Below are positions 48,701 through 62,226 of a stretch of 64,000 nt of DNA, in pieces; position 1 is the first letter of the stretch; every line of letters starts with the position of its first letter. The DNA is from Rhynchosporium graminicola (lineage: Eukaryota > Ascomycota > Leotiomycetes > Helotiales > Ploettnerulaceae): the NCBI GenBank assembly GCA_900074885.1, contig FJUW01000039.1, positions 351,012 through 415,011 of the forward strand, in the 5' to 3' direction. Made by a program: the position numbers and the translations under genes. Under the pieces are notes generated by a model. That model did not search any database. It was not told the DNA's origin and saw nothing but the letters and a program-made list of their open reading frames with translations.

Positions 48701-51094
48701 GTTTACTAGTAGAAAGAGGTAAAGAGCTTAACCTTAACTCTAATTATATAGTAAAACTCTTACTAGAAGGATAAGACTAACTAAGCTCCTTAGTCAGATA
48801 TAATTAACTTAAGAGTATATCCGAAACGATATATCTATTAGATAAATAATATTATTATCCTGCGGGTATCGATATTATAGTAGTATAGTATCGATACGGA
48901 GTCCTTCCCTAAGCGGTCGATAAATACTAATATCTTATTAAATCCTTAGTTATTAAGTAGGAAGTCCTTAAAATCTATAGCTAAGTACTATATAAAGTAG
49001 CTAAGCACTAGTAATAAGTAGAGGAATCCTTACTATTTCGTTTACTTCGGATAAGAGTACTAATAAGGGTAGTAATTATAAGTATATTATTTTATATCTG
49101 ATATAAGTCCTTTCTAGTAGTAATAGGTAGAAATTATTTCGGCAGTCTTATAAGTATTCGAATAAGTAGAGGAAACTTAATCGTAGATTTTGCTAATTAA
49201 ATAAGTATATAGTAGAGTATAGCGTTATACGTATAGATAATTATTATAAAGTAGTAAACTATTATTAATAATATAATTATCTCCTAATATATTCTATTTA
49301 TTAGAGAATAATTCTTAGTTAAATTAGTATAGCTTCTCGATTAAATTAAAGGAGTTATATATAGGTTCCGGTAGTATATTAGTCCCTAGCGATATTAGGT
49401 ATATATAACTAATTTAATCGATATAATACTTAGCTAGTTCCGTATTAATCCTAAGGTCTAAGTAGTCTAGAGGTAATAAAACCTGAGATCTACTATCTTA
49501 TTTCTATTATTCTTATATCCTTAGATCTTATTCCCTATAGCTAAGGATATTAGCTTTAGCGTTATCTTTACTAAGCGTATATATAATTTGAAAGTTAAAT
49601 TCGGAAAGGAATTCTATCTATCTAGCTTACTTACTAGTTAGGACTTTAGTAGTTATAAAGTATTCTAAGGATCGATAGTCTATATATACGTTAGTATAGT
49701 ATTATAGAGATATAAGTTCCAGTCTCTATTTCCGGAAAGACTTAATAATAGCGTATAGCTCCTTATTATAGATCTCTTAGTTTAGTTTATATCTATTAAG
49801 AATATAAGAGTAGAATCTAATTAGATACTACTAGTTATCTTTATATAATTAGGAGATAACTCTAGCTATTATACTATCAGAAGTATTAGTTTCTAGTTTA
49901 GTTTATAATTTAGGGTCGAAATAGTATAGTTTCTATACTAATAGTAGCTATTAATATAAATTATCGAAGGACTTCTTATAATCGTTAGTGAAATTCTATA
50001 GTACTATAGGCTGAGTAAGCACTAAGAGAGGTTTAGCGATAAGGCTGAAATTCCGAATAAATTAATAATAGAACCTATAGAATCCTAGGAAGGATTTTAT
50101 AGCTATTACTATTTCGGGGTACTTCTAATCTACTAATAGTATTACTTTCTCAGGATCTGGCTCGATTCTGTTAATAATAATAATATATCTAAGGTATTTA
50201 GTCCGAGTAATATAGAATTCGCTTTTCTTAATATCTACCTAAAGTCCGGTATCTATTAAGTATTATAATACTAATTTAATATATTTCTTATATTCCTAGA
50301 GCGTTTCTAAGTATATAAGGATATTATCTAGGTAAGCTATATAGAAATTATCTAAGTAGTCTAGTAGTATATTATTTATATATCGCTAGTATATACTAGG
50401 TCTGTTATAGAGCCTAAAAGGTAGTACTTTATATTTATAGGATCTAAAGCGGGTTCGGAAGGTAATATACTCCTCTGATTCAGGGTCTATATAGATATAG
50501 TTAAATATTACCCGGATATCTAGTTTAATAAAGATTACTACTTTAGATATATAAGTTAAGAGCTTATCGATCCTAAGTATTAAGTATAAATCCTTTCGAG
50601 TGATCGTATTAAGCTTACGATAGTTAATATAGAAGCGTAATCCTCTATTAGCCTTTTTAATAAATAATATAAGTAATATAAAAGGACTTTAGCTAGATTC
50701 GATAAATCCCTTATCTAAGTTCTCTATAAGATACTCCTTAGTTACTTATAATTTATCTATAGATTACTAATATAAGAGCGAATATACGTTAGGTAATAGT
50801 TCTTCTAAAATGATTTTATAATTATATAAGCGATATAATAGAAGAATATTAGAATCCCGCTTAGAAAAGGCTTCCTTAAGAGTATAGTACTATTCCGGTA
50901 GCTTTTCAGCTATAAGTCGTTTAATATTAGGATCCTTAGGAGAGTCGCTATTTAGATAGTCTTATAAGAGGCGGTTTATCTTATAGATACTAATAAAAAA
51001 TAATTCGGAACTTTTATATTTTATATTAAAGTAAAAAGCTATAATACTAATTTAGTAAATCGGAACCGGTTTCTAGATCCTCGGAGATTAAGAG
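48701..51094. repeat. Direct duplication, copy 2 (2,394 bp)
   Basis: It starts at the base after the N with the same GTTTACTAGTAGAAAGAGG and ends at 51,094, after which element A sequence continues uninterrupted. Confidence 0.93.
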
Positions 51095-53553
51095 GAGCAC
51101 TTATAGTAGGGTTTTAGCGTAAGTACCTTTCTCGATGAATTCGGAGCGGAAAAGGGTTCGGATTCTTTAGCGATAAGCGGAAATAAGTTAAAAAGTAAGG
51201 ATAATATATTAATATACTATATTACTACTATTTAGTATAATTAGTATTAGTCTAGCTAGTTTATAATTAAGTCCCGCGCGTTAGTATCGATTTAGTAAGA
51301 TCGATTAATACTAAGTTTATAAGGCGATAGAGTTATAATTATCTTCTTATTATATTAGAAAGTAGCTAGATAGCGTTCCGACTATAGTAGCTTATAATAG
51401 AGCGTATCTAGCTTAACTTGAAATTATTATATCTATTTAATACTAATAATTATATCTTATTATCCTAAATCGAGGAGAATAAAAAGGTAATTATAAATAT
51501 ACTTACTATTAATAGAAAAGTATAAACGTATGAAATAAGTAATATAAGTTCTAATAGATTATTAGAAACTATATATTAGAATAGAATAAGGTAGTAGCTT
51601 GATTTTAATCCTAAGGGCCTCTGATAGTTATCCGGTAAGAGTATAATTAATAAATAGATAACTATTCGCTCTGGTATCGATTAAGCTATTTATAGAGACT
51701 CTTAGCCCGTTTATACTAACTATAGTTAAGTATATGAATTACTTACTTCTTATTAGGGAGTTAAAGTCTAGATTAGAGAGATTATACTTATATAGACCTA
51801 AGAAAGAGTTTTTACTTAGGCTTTATTATTTCCCTCTAGTATTAGTTTAGATTCGGAGGGTACATCTTCTACTACTTCCTTAGTTACTTAATCCTCTTCC
51901 GGAAATTCGTTAATTAATTAAACCTTAGGTAGGTTAAGGTAGTCTAGCTTAATATAACTAAGCTATCTATAACTATAATACTTAAGGGGTTCTCCGGTCG
52001 AGGTAGTAAGGCGTTTTAGCGCGGAGGGAGTACTAGATTATACCGGGGTAGAAATATATACGTATAGTATAGGAGTAGTTTATCGAGGAGCTAAGCTTAA
52101 GGACTAGTAAGAAGTAGAACTAGTAGTAGTTATAGTAGTAATAATAAGCTTATAGTGCTATACTTAGGTAGTAGCTTTCTCGGGATAAGTATATTCTGAG
52201 TTATAGCGATACTTAGTATTAAAAGAAAGTAAGGATCTAACTATAGAAGCGTAGTCCTTATTCTACGTTAGTTTAATAATAAGAGTTAAAGCGCGTAAGA
52301 ATAGTATAATCTTATCTTATATATAGAAGAATTACTCTTTCTTTTTAACTTTACCTTAGATAGTAGCGCTTTGAAATCGATTACGAAACTCGGCGAAAGT
52401 CTCGCGTATATAGCCGGGTTATTATATTTCTAAGCGATAGAAAGCGTTATAGTAGTTATCTTCCTCTAAACCGGTAAGAAAGTTCTCCTCTAATAAGGAG
52501 ATTATTTTATTACTAGTTTTAAACTTATTAGCGAGGTACTAAGGCGTAAGATACTCTTTAGCTAATCTAGTAACTAGCCCCTATACGAGAACGCGCCGGG
52601 AGAAGTCCGTAGGGTAATAGTCGGCGTTTATAGCTAGCCGGTCTCGTATTAATACTCTCTATTAGAGGAAGGTAAGGTCTAATCTATTATCTAGGGGCAG
52701 GATCTTCTTAGTAAGATAAGACTTCTTAGGGCGTAACTCTACTGATTCGGCGCTAGGAGAGAGAGATAGTTTATTAGGAATAATATCCTCTCTCTTAGTA
52801 CTACGTATTAGAATAGAGTTTATTAAGTTATTAAACTCTACTATACGCGGAGATTATAGTATTAGTTCTAGTAGAAGAGTCGAAGATAGGCGAGGGACCC
52901 CTATAAGGAACTTATCTTATACGGAGATTAGTTTATCTATAGTATTTTCTAGAGAGTTATTCTTTTCCTTCTAGTCCGCTAATTATTATAAGAGGGAATA
53001 GATCAGGTTCGAGTTACTTATAATAGTAAAAGTACTTAGCGATTATACTCCTAGTGAATTTCGCTTTTATTTTCCTTTCCCTCTTAGTCGGTACTTCCTT
53101 AATAAGGTATTAACGTTCTCTAGGGCAGGAGACGTTTAAGATAAGGAAGAGTATAATAGATTAGGTTCGGAGGTAGAGTAAGAAGGATTACATCGAGTTC
53201 CTCTAGAACTAGAGGGGTCTCTAGTTTATTAGTTAAGAGCTATAATAATAGCTTAAAAAGGGGTATATTAGGGCTATTTCGGCGGCGATACGTAAAAGTT
53301 AAAGTTCCGGAGTATTTATTATACTTTCTTTAAAATCTATCTATAATTCCTTTATACTAAGGGAGTTATTAAAGGAGCGTTAGCAAAGACCTCCTCTATT
53401 ATACTATTTATAATAAGCTAAATTAAACCCTGATTTATAGTTATCCGAGAGATCTCTAGTATCTTAGCTATATATAAGTAGTTATCGAATAACTAACTCA
53501 GTAGTAAGATATTATAGTAAGCTATCTCCGGCTATCTTAATCTTTTTGTTTAA

Positions 53554-53821
53554 TATAATAATATAAGACTTAAGGCGGTATATAAGTAAGAATAAATAAG
53601 TAGGAAAGCTAAGAGCGATCTTATATAGTTTACTACGAAAGAAATAAAAAGATAAGGAAGGAAGAAGAAGAGAGATAGAGTATAAGGTACCTTATATATA
53701 TATGCCGGTACTAGCCCGATACTATACCGAGTCGGACACTAGTTCTGCCGGGATACCTATGAACTTGGGCCCTGGTATCTATCCTTCTTCTCATGTGATA
53801 TTCAGGTGAGCTGTCGTCACA
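53554..53821 (-). repeat. Element A 5' LTR (right)
   Basis: 268 bp. The inner ~180 bp are RIP-converted. The outer ~70 bp keep CA and TG. Confidence 0.93.
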
Positions 53822-53826
53822 GATGG

Positions 53827-54194
53827 AATAGAACCCTTCCTGCAGGTCGTATGCCCGGAGGTCCCACTTATGCGCCTCCAGCTCAGGTCGCTCCCGTCCT
53901 ACCTACCTTAGGTACCTATAGAGAGGGAGAGGCGCCTGAGATATATTATATTCCTGCACGATAAAGGTATATCCCTTATATTAATAATACTATTAGCTAG
54001 CACCAAGAGCAAGCCACTCTACTTTCACCCGCCCTCTGTGTTTAGTGTATTAGTCCCTTCTCCTGTCAGTTTTTCTTTTGCTTTCCTACTGACTTCTTCC
54101 CTTTAAATGGGTAGGATAGAAATACAGTAAATGCCTTAATAAGGTCGAATCGAATCAACTGCATATTATGCCGTTTGTCAGATCACGATATCGT
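53827..54194. other. Spacer between elements A and D
   Basis: Little-mutated DNA with normal CA/TG content. No gene is visible. Confidence 0.55.
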
Positions 54195-54376
54195 TATAAT
54201 AATCACTTAGTACGCTGAGGTAAATAGATATAATAGAATAGTAGAATAGTCGCTGGATGTTCGCTAGTAATAATCTAGTTAATATAGAAACTAATTACTA
54301 AAGAGAGAAGGTTCTTCCTTCCTCTCTAATTCTGAAATATAGGAGTAGGAGGCACTAAGCGTACAGACTTATTATA
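54195..54376 (-). repeat. Candidate 3' LTR of element D
   Basis: The ends TATAATAA..TTATTATA are inverted copies, as expected for TG..CA termini after RIP, and a polypurine tract adjoins it at the right position. No second LTR is in the window for comparison. Confidence 0.5.
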
Positions 54377-54675
54377 ATATCTCCTCTCTTAAACACTTCT
54401 ATCCTAGAAGTAAAGGTATTAAAATGCCCTAGCTAGCGATACTTTAGTGAGGCGCTAGTAAAGTATTTCTTCCAGGATTTACTTTTATTCTGATTCTTCT
54501 TTATTATTAGTAAAGCTAGAATACGGGGTATAGCGCTAAGTAACTCCTCTATATAACTCTTAACTTTCTCTCTTCTCTCTTTTCTTAAATAACTAACGAT
54601 AATAATAATAACTATACGTAAGTTATAAATATAAGGTATTAAGTAGTACTAACTTAACTTTCTAGTACTTAGAAA

Positions 54676-55560
54676 GAACCCTCGTAAGCGCGCCGCTAGT
54701 AGTTCGCTTAAAGATACTCTTCTTTCTAGTAATACTTTTACCTCTATTAATAAGAGAAAAACCGCAGTCGCTAGCGGGTTATTAACTAAGCGCTAGCGGG
54801 CCGAAGATAATAATAAGAATACTAAAGGCGAGCCGAGCTAAGATAGTAGCCCTTCTGCCTATTATATAAGACTCTTTATACTAGTCGAAAGAATACGCAG
54901 ATAAAGTCGAAAGCTCGTGCTAAGGTAAATAAGGAGATACCGCGTCCGGAGACTTACTTACGATACGCTAGCGAGTATACTTTATTCCCTGACTTAAGGT
55001 ATATCTTAGCTTCTAGCTCTATTACTAATAAGTATATAGACTATATTAAGAAAGGTAAATCTTACGAGGATATAAGTATAAATTTCCTCTCTCTAGCGAA
55101 TACTCAGCTAATAGCTAGTAAAGTTCTAGCTATCTTAATAGGTATTCTCAGCTAACTATAAGATATAGCTTTAGAAGTAGTAATAAGCGAGAATTCCGGA
55201 GAAGTATTAAAGATTACCTAGGTATACTTTAATATAGAGAAGAAGCAGGCTAATCATACTTTTAAAGTTAGTAATACTATAGCTATTAAATCTCCTTAGA
55301 AGCTAGTTATCAATTCTAATACCAAGCTATCCTCTAGTATTACGTCGGCGATTACTAAGGCGTTCGGGTTTACGCTGAACTCTATAGCTAAAGTTACTAT
55401 TACTATTAATATTATAAATACTACTCTCCTTAAGGAAATTCGTAGTCTTCGTATAGTATAAATCAATCTCTCTAGCGAGTTCTCTACTAATCTTCAGCGA
55501 AGGACTTCTATACTATTTATACTAGATTCTTTCTATAGGTAGCTTTACTAGATATATAGC
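54676..55560 (+). pseudogene. Antisense accessory reading frame in element D
   Basis: Plus-strand protein-like frames, with one shift near 54,890 and several TAG/TAA stops, start PRKRAASSSLKDTLLSS and include a RPETYLRYASEYTLFPD block followed by long helical segments. It lies between the pol end of D and its 3' LTR, antisense to pol, as in element A. No family is recognised. Similarity to the element A frame is not evident by eye. Confidence 0.38.
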
Positions 55561-55897
55561 TAGAGGATATTAGAGAGGAGATCGCTAATATAGTTATAGA
55601 TACTACTACTTAGGAGGTTACTAAGTAAACTTTCTTTAGCGATATCTCGGAGTTTATCCGATAAGGGCTAGTTTACTAGCGATCTATATAGATAATAAAA
55701 CCTCTTTTTTCCCTAGGACTTTTACTAGATTTATAATCTCTAATATACTTTTAAAACTATAAAACCTTATAGGAAAAAACAGAAAGGTATATATCTTTTT
55801 ATAAGTATTATTTCACTTTCGCTAGCATTTCGCTAGTCTTTCTATAGCGTTTTAATTTTTTAAAGCTTTAATTTCGTTCTAGAGTCCCTAGAGGTTT

Positions 55898-56132
55898 TGT
55901 GACGACTGGTCAGGTTTGGAGGTCTCTCCCTATTAGTAGAAACACTTACTGCTAAGCGAGATTACACGAGTAGAGTTTAGGGGCCCCTTTTCATATATAT
56001 ACTTCTATTCTCTCTCTACTTATTCACTCCTTAGTTGTAGATTCTCAAGTGATTCTTACTACTTTATATTCATAGTAATATGAGGTCTTATTACCTAAGT
56101 AGTTTTAAGACCTTTCTAGAGTAAGCGTCATA
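55898..56132 (+). repeat. Element C 5' LTR
   Basis: 235 bp; it differs from the 3' LTR at a few sites, all of C/T or G/A type where checked. Confidence 0.93.
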
Positions 56133-59100
56133 TTATCTATAACTCTTTTACTTACGTCTAGAAAGATAGTAAATATCTACTTATATTATACCTCTATGCC
56201 TAGAGCTACTAAACGCAGGAGACTACGCTATATAGAGAAGGCCTATACTAAGTATAAACTTGAAGAATAGCACCTAAACCGAAGTAACTTAAGTCCGATA
56301 AATCGACTACCGGTTCTCCGACTCCCTCTACCTCCTATTCTTCGGCGACTCGTAATACTCGCTATAACCTACCTCTCTCTATAGTAGAGAGTACTCGCGA
56401 CGACGCCTCGTCCGAGTTAAGCTCCCTAACTCCTACTATAATCAACGAACTCACTAAGTCGCTAAACCTCCCCGATAATACCCCTATATCAATAGTAACT
56501 ATAAGTAACTTATAGGAAGACCGCGCTTACTAGCTATAAGAGGTAGAAAGGAAGCTCGCGGAGGAGAGATAATTAAATACTAACCTATCTACAGAACTAC
56601 GCCAGTTATAGGATAAGTTCCTAGAACTACGCTAGTTAACTACCTAGCGCTCTACTAAGTCTATATTATTTGATAACGTTTAATTACGTATAATACTACT
56701 ACTATTAATTAAAGAAGATAACGCTACTCTTACGCCTGATAATTATCGTTAAGAATAATCTACCGGAGGAATATTATTAATATTATACGCTACGCGTATA
56801 GAGAAGATACCGAACCTTCTAAATAAGCTCTCTAATAGAATCGACTACTCTCTAAAACTCTAGGAAGTGCAGATATATAATACCCTCCGGCGCTACTCTA
56901 GCTACTTTATCGACGAAGATTACTATAAAGATTAATTACTTAACTAAACAGAAGGAATAGCTAGAACTTACCTAGAACTCTTATTCTTAGAACTAGAATA
57001 TAACGAAGAAAGCAGTATAATCGATTCACTCGATATGATTACTTAACTCGTCTCCTTCTTATCTAATCCATACGACTAATAAACTATAAGAGCTAGCTAC
57101 TCCGCGCTAAAGATAGATTATAAGCAGACCTTCTGGACGTTCTACTACGATTTTCGTACGCTAGCTTATAAAGCTAGAGTAAATGATCAATCGACTCTGA
57201 AAATAGACTTATAAGAGAAGCTACCTGCATAGCTACGGAAACAGCTCTTCTAATAGTACCGAACGTCAAGGACACTAGAAGAATACGTTAAGGCTATATA
57301 AGCTAAAGACTAAGGTAAATTAATTAAAAAGACATACTATTCCGAGTCTTCGGCTAAGGCTAGCGCGACTCGGGAACGCCCTATAAATACCTCCTCCTAG
57401 CGCTATAGTACTAACTCCTCTCCTTATCCGCAAATTAGTCTTCCTACGCCCGAGAATACTAGTGCAACTAGTAAATAAGTACTATATTCTATACGAAATA
57501 ACACGCCTTATATATAATTGCCAGCGAATACTCCTTATCACTTTACGCTTACCTTATACCTACGCTCGTCGTCAGCTCGACCTAATACTCCGTATTAAAT
57601 TAACGTAATTAACGCTAATAATAACGTTAATAGTAAGCTAGAAGATAATAATAATAAAGAAACGTACGACGACGCCTAGGAGTATATCAAACCGCTAGCA
57701 AAAGACTACGCCTAAGGAAAGACTCCTTCCTAGGTAATATACGAGATATATAATATCTTAACCTTACGAAGCTTCTTAGTAGTTAATCGTTTACTATACG
57801 TGCTACTCTTACTAAGAATAAACTCTCGTATAAGCTACCTGCACTTCTCGATTCTAGAGCTAATAGATACTATTTTATTAATTATTCTTTTCTTAAATCC
57901 CTTTCCTTCTTCTTAAAACCTTTAATTCACCCTCTACTAAACGTAATTCCTATCAAAGGCTTCAATAGCGCTAATAGTAGTACTATCAGTCACTATACGA
58001 CACTTAATTTAATAGTAGATTATCGCGTTCAGGTATTTACTCCCTTTCTTATTACTACTCTCGGAAACTATAGTATTATACTCGGAAGGACTTAGCTTTC
58101 GGAACATCAAATACTCTTAGATACCTCTAAACGACAGATCATTTAGCTACTATATACTCCTCTTAGTAATATTTATAGCTCTCCGATCGAGATTAAGGAC
58201 TTATATAAATACTATACCTACTAGCGCTACTAACACGACGCTAACGAACGAAACGAACGCCTTAATTAGTTCTGAGAAGCGTATAAGGAATAGCGAAGCG
58301 CAGCTAACTCTCTTATTAATATTCGAGCTGTTATTAACTCTATCTCTATTATTAAATAACTATTACTAGCTCGGAAGCGTATTTCTAGGGAGACTTATAG
58401 CTATAAAAACATCTAAAACTCTCCCCTAGAGAGTGTTCCATAAGTAACTAACTCTCTATTACTACTACTAATCAGTCAGGACTATTTCTCCGGCGTTTAT
58501 ACTACTTATTATAGACACGACGAGCCTAAGTGTTTATTACTTAAAGAATAAGAATAGAGTAGTAAGGAGAAGTCTTTATACTCTAGAGAAGCTACCGATA
58601 TATAGCCGAAATACGTATAATTCAGCGATATTATCGCTTATATCCCGCGTGAATCTCTACTTCAACCCTAATTAGAAGTCTCTACGTTAAAGACCTATAT
58701 ATAAGATTACGCCTATGCAATTCATACTATAGACTAATAGTTACTCGGAACACTATCTCGCGACTTAACAGAAGCTACTCAAAGTATAAAAACAGCTACT
58801 ACGACACTTCGGAAGCGATAAAGATCACCTCGTATACTTAGACCTCTTCCAGAGCCTCCTGCGCTAGAGATTTACACGATTAGCGGCCTAGCTTTCTATC
58901 TCTTATATAAACGCTAGAAGTCTTCTAACGATAAGATCTTCTCTACTACCCTTCACGAGATAGATAAGCTTCTTAACGACCGAATCGCAGTTTAGTAATA
59001 TAATACTACTATCGTATCTTTAACTATCGACCTTACGGAATATCGCAAAACCGCCTAGTAATTTACTATTAGCTTAAGCGAATTAGATTCAGAACTATAG

Positions 59101-62100
59101 ATCCCTTACGAGTATAGCTAGTAGGCACACGTCTTTTCTAAGGAAGCTAGCGATATTCTCTCTCCTTATCGCTTATACGATCACCGAATTAAGCTTAAGG
59201 AAGGGGCCGAGAAGAACCTTAAATACTCCCTCTTATATAAGATATCGGCTAAAGAACTTAAAGTCGTCAAGGCGTATATCACTAATAACTTAGCTAAAGG
59301 TTTCATCGAACCTTCTTAAGTACTATACGCTATACTTATTCTTTTCGTTAAGAAAGCTAATAGAAGTCTAAGATTCTATATCGACTTTCGCGTACTTAAT
59401 AACCTCACGAGGAAGGATTAATATCTACTACTATTAATCGATAAAACGCTAGCTAGAATCTCTACTACTAAGATATTCACTAAACTAGATATTCGCTAGG
59501 CGTTCTACCGAATTCGAATAGATCTAGCTTCTGAAGAGTATATGACCTTCCGGACCTATTATAGTACATATAAGTATAAGGTACTCCCCTTCGGTCTAAC
59601 TAATAGCCCTGCGATATACTAGCGATATATGAATAATATCTTATTCGACTACTTAGACGACTTCTATATAATATATCTAGATAATATTCTGATCTACTCT
59701 AACGACCTACTATAGTATTAATTACACGTATATAAGATACTATAACAATTATAAGACGCTAGATTATAAGCCGACCTTAAGAAGTATAAATTCAACGTTA
59801 CTCGCACTAAATACCTTAGATTTATTATCTCTACTTCTAGGATCGAGATAGACCCTAAGAAAGTTAATATTATATAATCTTAGAATTACCCGACTATAGT
59901 TAAGGGCGTATAATTATTCTTAAGCTTTTGCAACTTCTACTAACGATTTATTAAGGACTACGGAATTATTATAAAACCTCTTATATAACTTACTAAAAAT
60001 AATATATTATTTCAGTTCGCTAGGGAATACAAAGATACTTTTAATCACCTAAAGCACGCTCTTACTTCGGCACTACTCCTCTACTACTATTAGCAATATC
60101 TATCTTATATAATCGAAACAGACGCTAGTAATAGAGTAATAGCAGGTATGCTATCGTAATAGCACGACGAAAACTAGTTCCTAGTAGCCTACTTCTCTAA
60201 GACTATACTACCTACCGAGCTTAATTACGCTATTTACGATAAGGAAATACTCGTAATTATATAATCTTTTAATAACTAGAGATCTAAGCTCGTAGGCGTA
60301 CTATATCAGATCCGCGTTATTAATAATTATAAAGCTCTTAAGTACTTAATAACCTCTAAATAGCTAAACGCACGATAAGCCCGATAGGCCGAGCTACTCG
60401 CAGATTATAACTTTATAATTACCTATCGACCTAGGAAGTATAATCTACTCGCTAATACTCTCTCTCGCAGAACAGATAAATTAGACGACTAGAATAACGC
60501 TAAAAGAACCTAGCGTTTATAGCAGCTACTACACGAAGACTAAATCGATCTAGTACTACTTATAAGTAACTTCCGGAATAGCTCTAACTCTATAGATAAC
60601 TTTAAGCTTATTAACGCCTTAGAAGTCGCTAACTTATCACTAGTCTTTTCTATAGTATAGTAAGTACTTAACGCTAATCGCACTACGCTATTACTCTAAG
60701 CTTTACGGAAATAAGCTCTCTCTACTACTCCTAGAAAACTAACTATAGAAAAAGATCTCCTACTCTATAAAGGAAGACTAATCGTACCTGACGTCTTATA
60801 CTTTCGCATGCTACTTATACGCGAAGTACACGACTAATTAGAGACTACTTATCTAAGTGCAAAGAAGACCTTATAACTACTAGTATTATAATACTAGTAG
60901 TACGGAATCGCTTTAACTATTAACTAGTACTACCGTAACTATTATACTTACTAACGAATTCAAGTACCGCGTAATAAGAAACTAAGCCTCCTCTAACTTC
61001 TACTTGTACTATCACGTCCATAGGAGCATATTATAGTCGACTACTATAGCTTTAACCGTAATAAATATAGCTATAATAATATTCTCGTATTTATCGACTG
61101 TTTCAGTAAATAAGTAATTAGTATTCTATGCCGAAAGACCTCTAATACGCGCGACCTTATAAAGCTTTACTTATACTACGTATACTACTATTTCGGAGCT
61201 CTATTAATAATTACCTCTAATAGAGAGCCTTAATTCGTTTCCCGTTTTTAGACTATAGTTATCATAATTCTTAGTACTAAAAGATAGCTTTCTATAGCAG
61301 ACTACTCGCAAATAGATAGCTAAATAGAGATCTATAACTAATATCTCTAACGCAGATTATAACCTTTTATCTCTTACTATTAAGACAACTAGTTAGAATT
61401 CTTACTTATTATAGACTACGCCTAGATAACTCTCCCTTACGAATCCCTTAGAAGTCTCTTACCCTTTGAAGTCGTTTATAGATATATACCCCGCGTTAAT
61501 TAGAATTAGAAAGACATACCTGAATCTACTAAACATACTAATAAGTTAAATACTTAGTAAGCTCTAGATTAAACTAATCGCATACGCGACACATAAACTA
61601 CCGCTTAATCTAGCCTCTAACGTATATAAGCTAAGATATCCTAATCCTATAATCGCTCACGCTATAAAGTCGACTTTACTACAGATGACCTTATCTAGCT
61701 AGATATATACTACTTTACAAGTACTCGACCTAGTAAAAAACTCGACTTCCTAACTAATAGACCCTTCTATATAATTAAAAAGGTCAGAAGCTCTTATCGC
61801 CTAGAGCTCCCTACTAGTATAAAAGTACATAACGTATTCCCTACTGCTAAGCTATAGAAGTATCTAAACGACCCCTTACCAGGATAAACCTTACTACTAC
61901 TACTACCTATCAATATTACTAGTAATAATAAATAAGAGATCAAAGATATACTTACGTGCTGTAAGTAGCGCAATAGCCTCTTATACTGAGTTTCCTAGTT
62001 AAATCAAGACGTCGATCTCATATGGTACGATACTATAGATATTAAATACGCTCCCGCTAAGCTATAATAATTCCACCTTAATAACCTAACGTAAGCTAGA

Positions 62101-62226
62101 CCTCCTGCTAGACTACCTAATTAGCTGAAAGCTTTCTACGATAGAATTAATAATTAAAACTACCTTAATAGTAATAAGGAGATAGACTAACGCTTAAGGG
62201 CGAGCTTTTTTCGGAAGGGGGGGTAG

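Larger units (their letters stand above)
43655..53821 (-). mobile_element. LTR retrotransposon A, Ty3/gypsy chromovirus, with internal 2.4-kb duplication
   Basis: LTRs of 268 bp have termini TGTAACGAC..GTCGTCACA and a perfect GATGG target duplication at 43,650-43,654 and 53,822-53,826. It lies on the minus strand: a G-run polypurine tract (43,923-43,931 on plus as C-run) abuts the left (3') LTR. From right to left the body holds gag with a CCHC knuckle at 51,939-51,980 whose four ligands all read Tyr, then reverse transcriptase (YLDN, two copies at about 47,921-47,970 and 50,319-50,367), RNase H/integrase, and a chromodomain at about 45,560-45,705. The RT block is doubled only because of the direct repeat around the N at 48,700; without it the element is about 7.8 kb. 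An extra plus-strand frame lies between chromodomain and 3' LTR. It is non-functional through RIP stops. Confidence 0.93.
54195..55897 (-). mobile_element. Left part of old chromovirus D (3' end, interrupted by C)
   Basis: On the minus strand, the chromodomain frame that ends at the right junction of element C resumes at 55,897 and runs on for about 25 codons (SRDSRTKLK..). A 1.4-kb stretch follows, then a polypurine tract (AAGAGAGGAGATAT on minus, 54,377-54,390), and then a 182-bp candidate 3' LTR. The inner sequence is heavily RIP-mutated. Confidence 0.7.
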
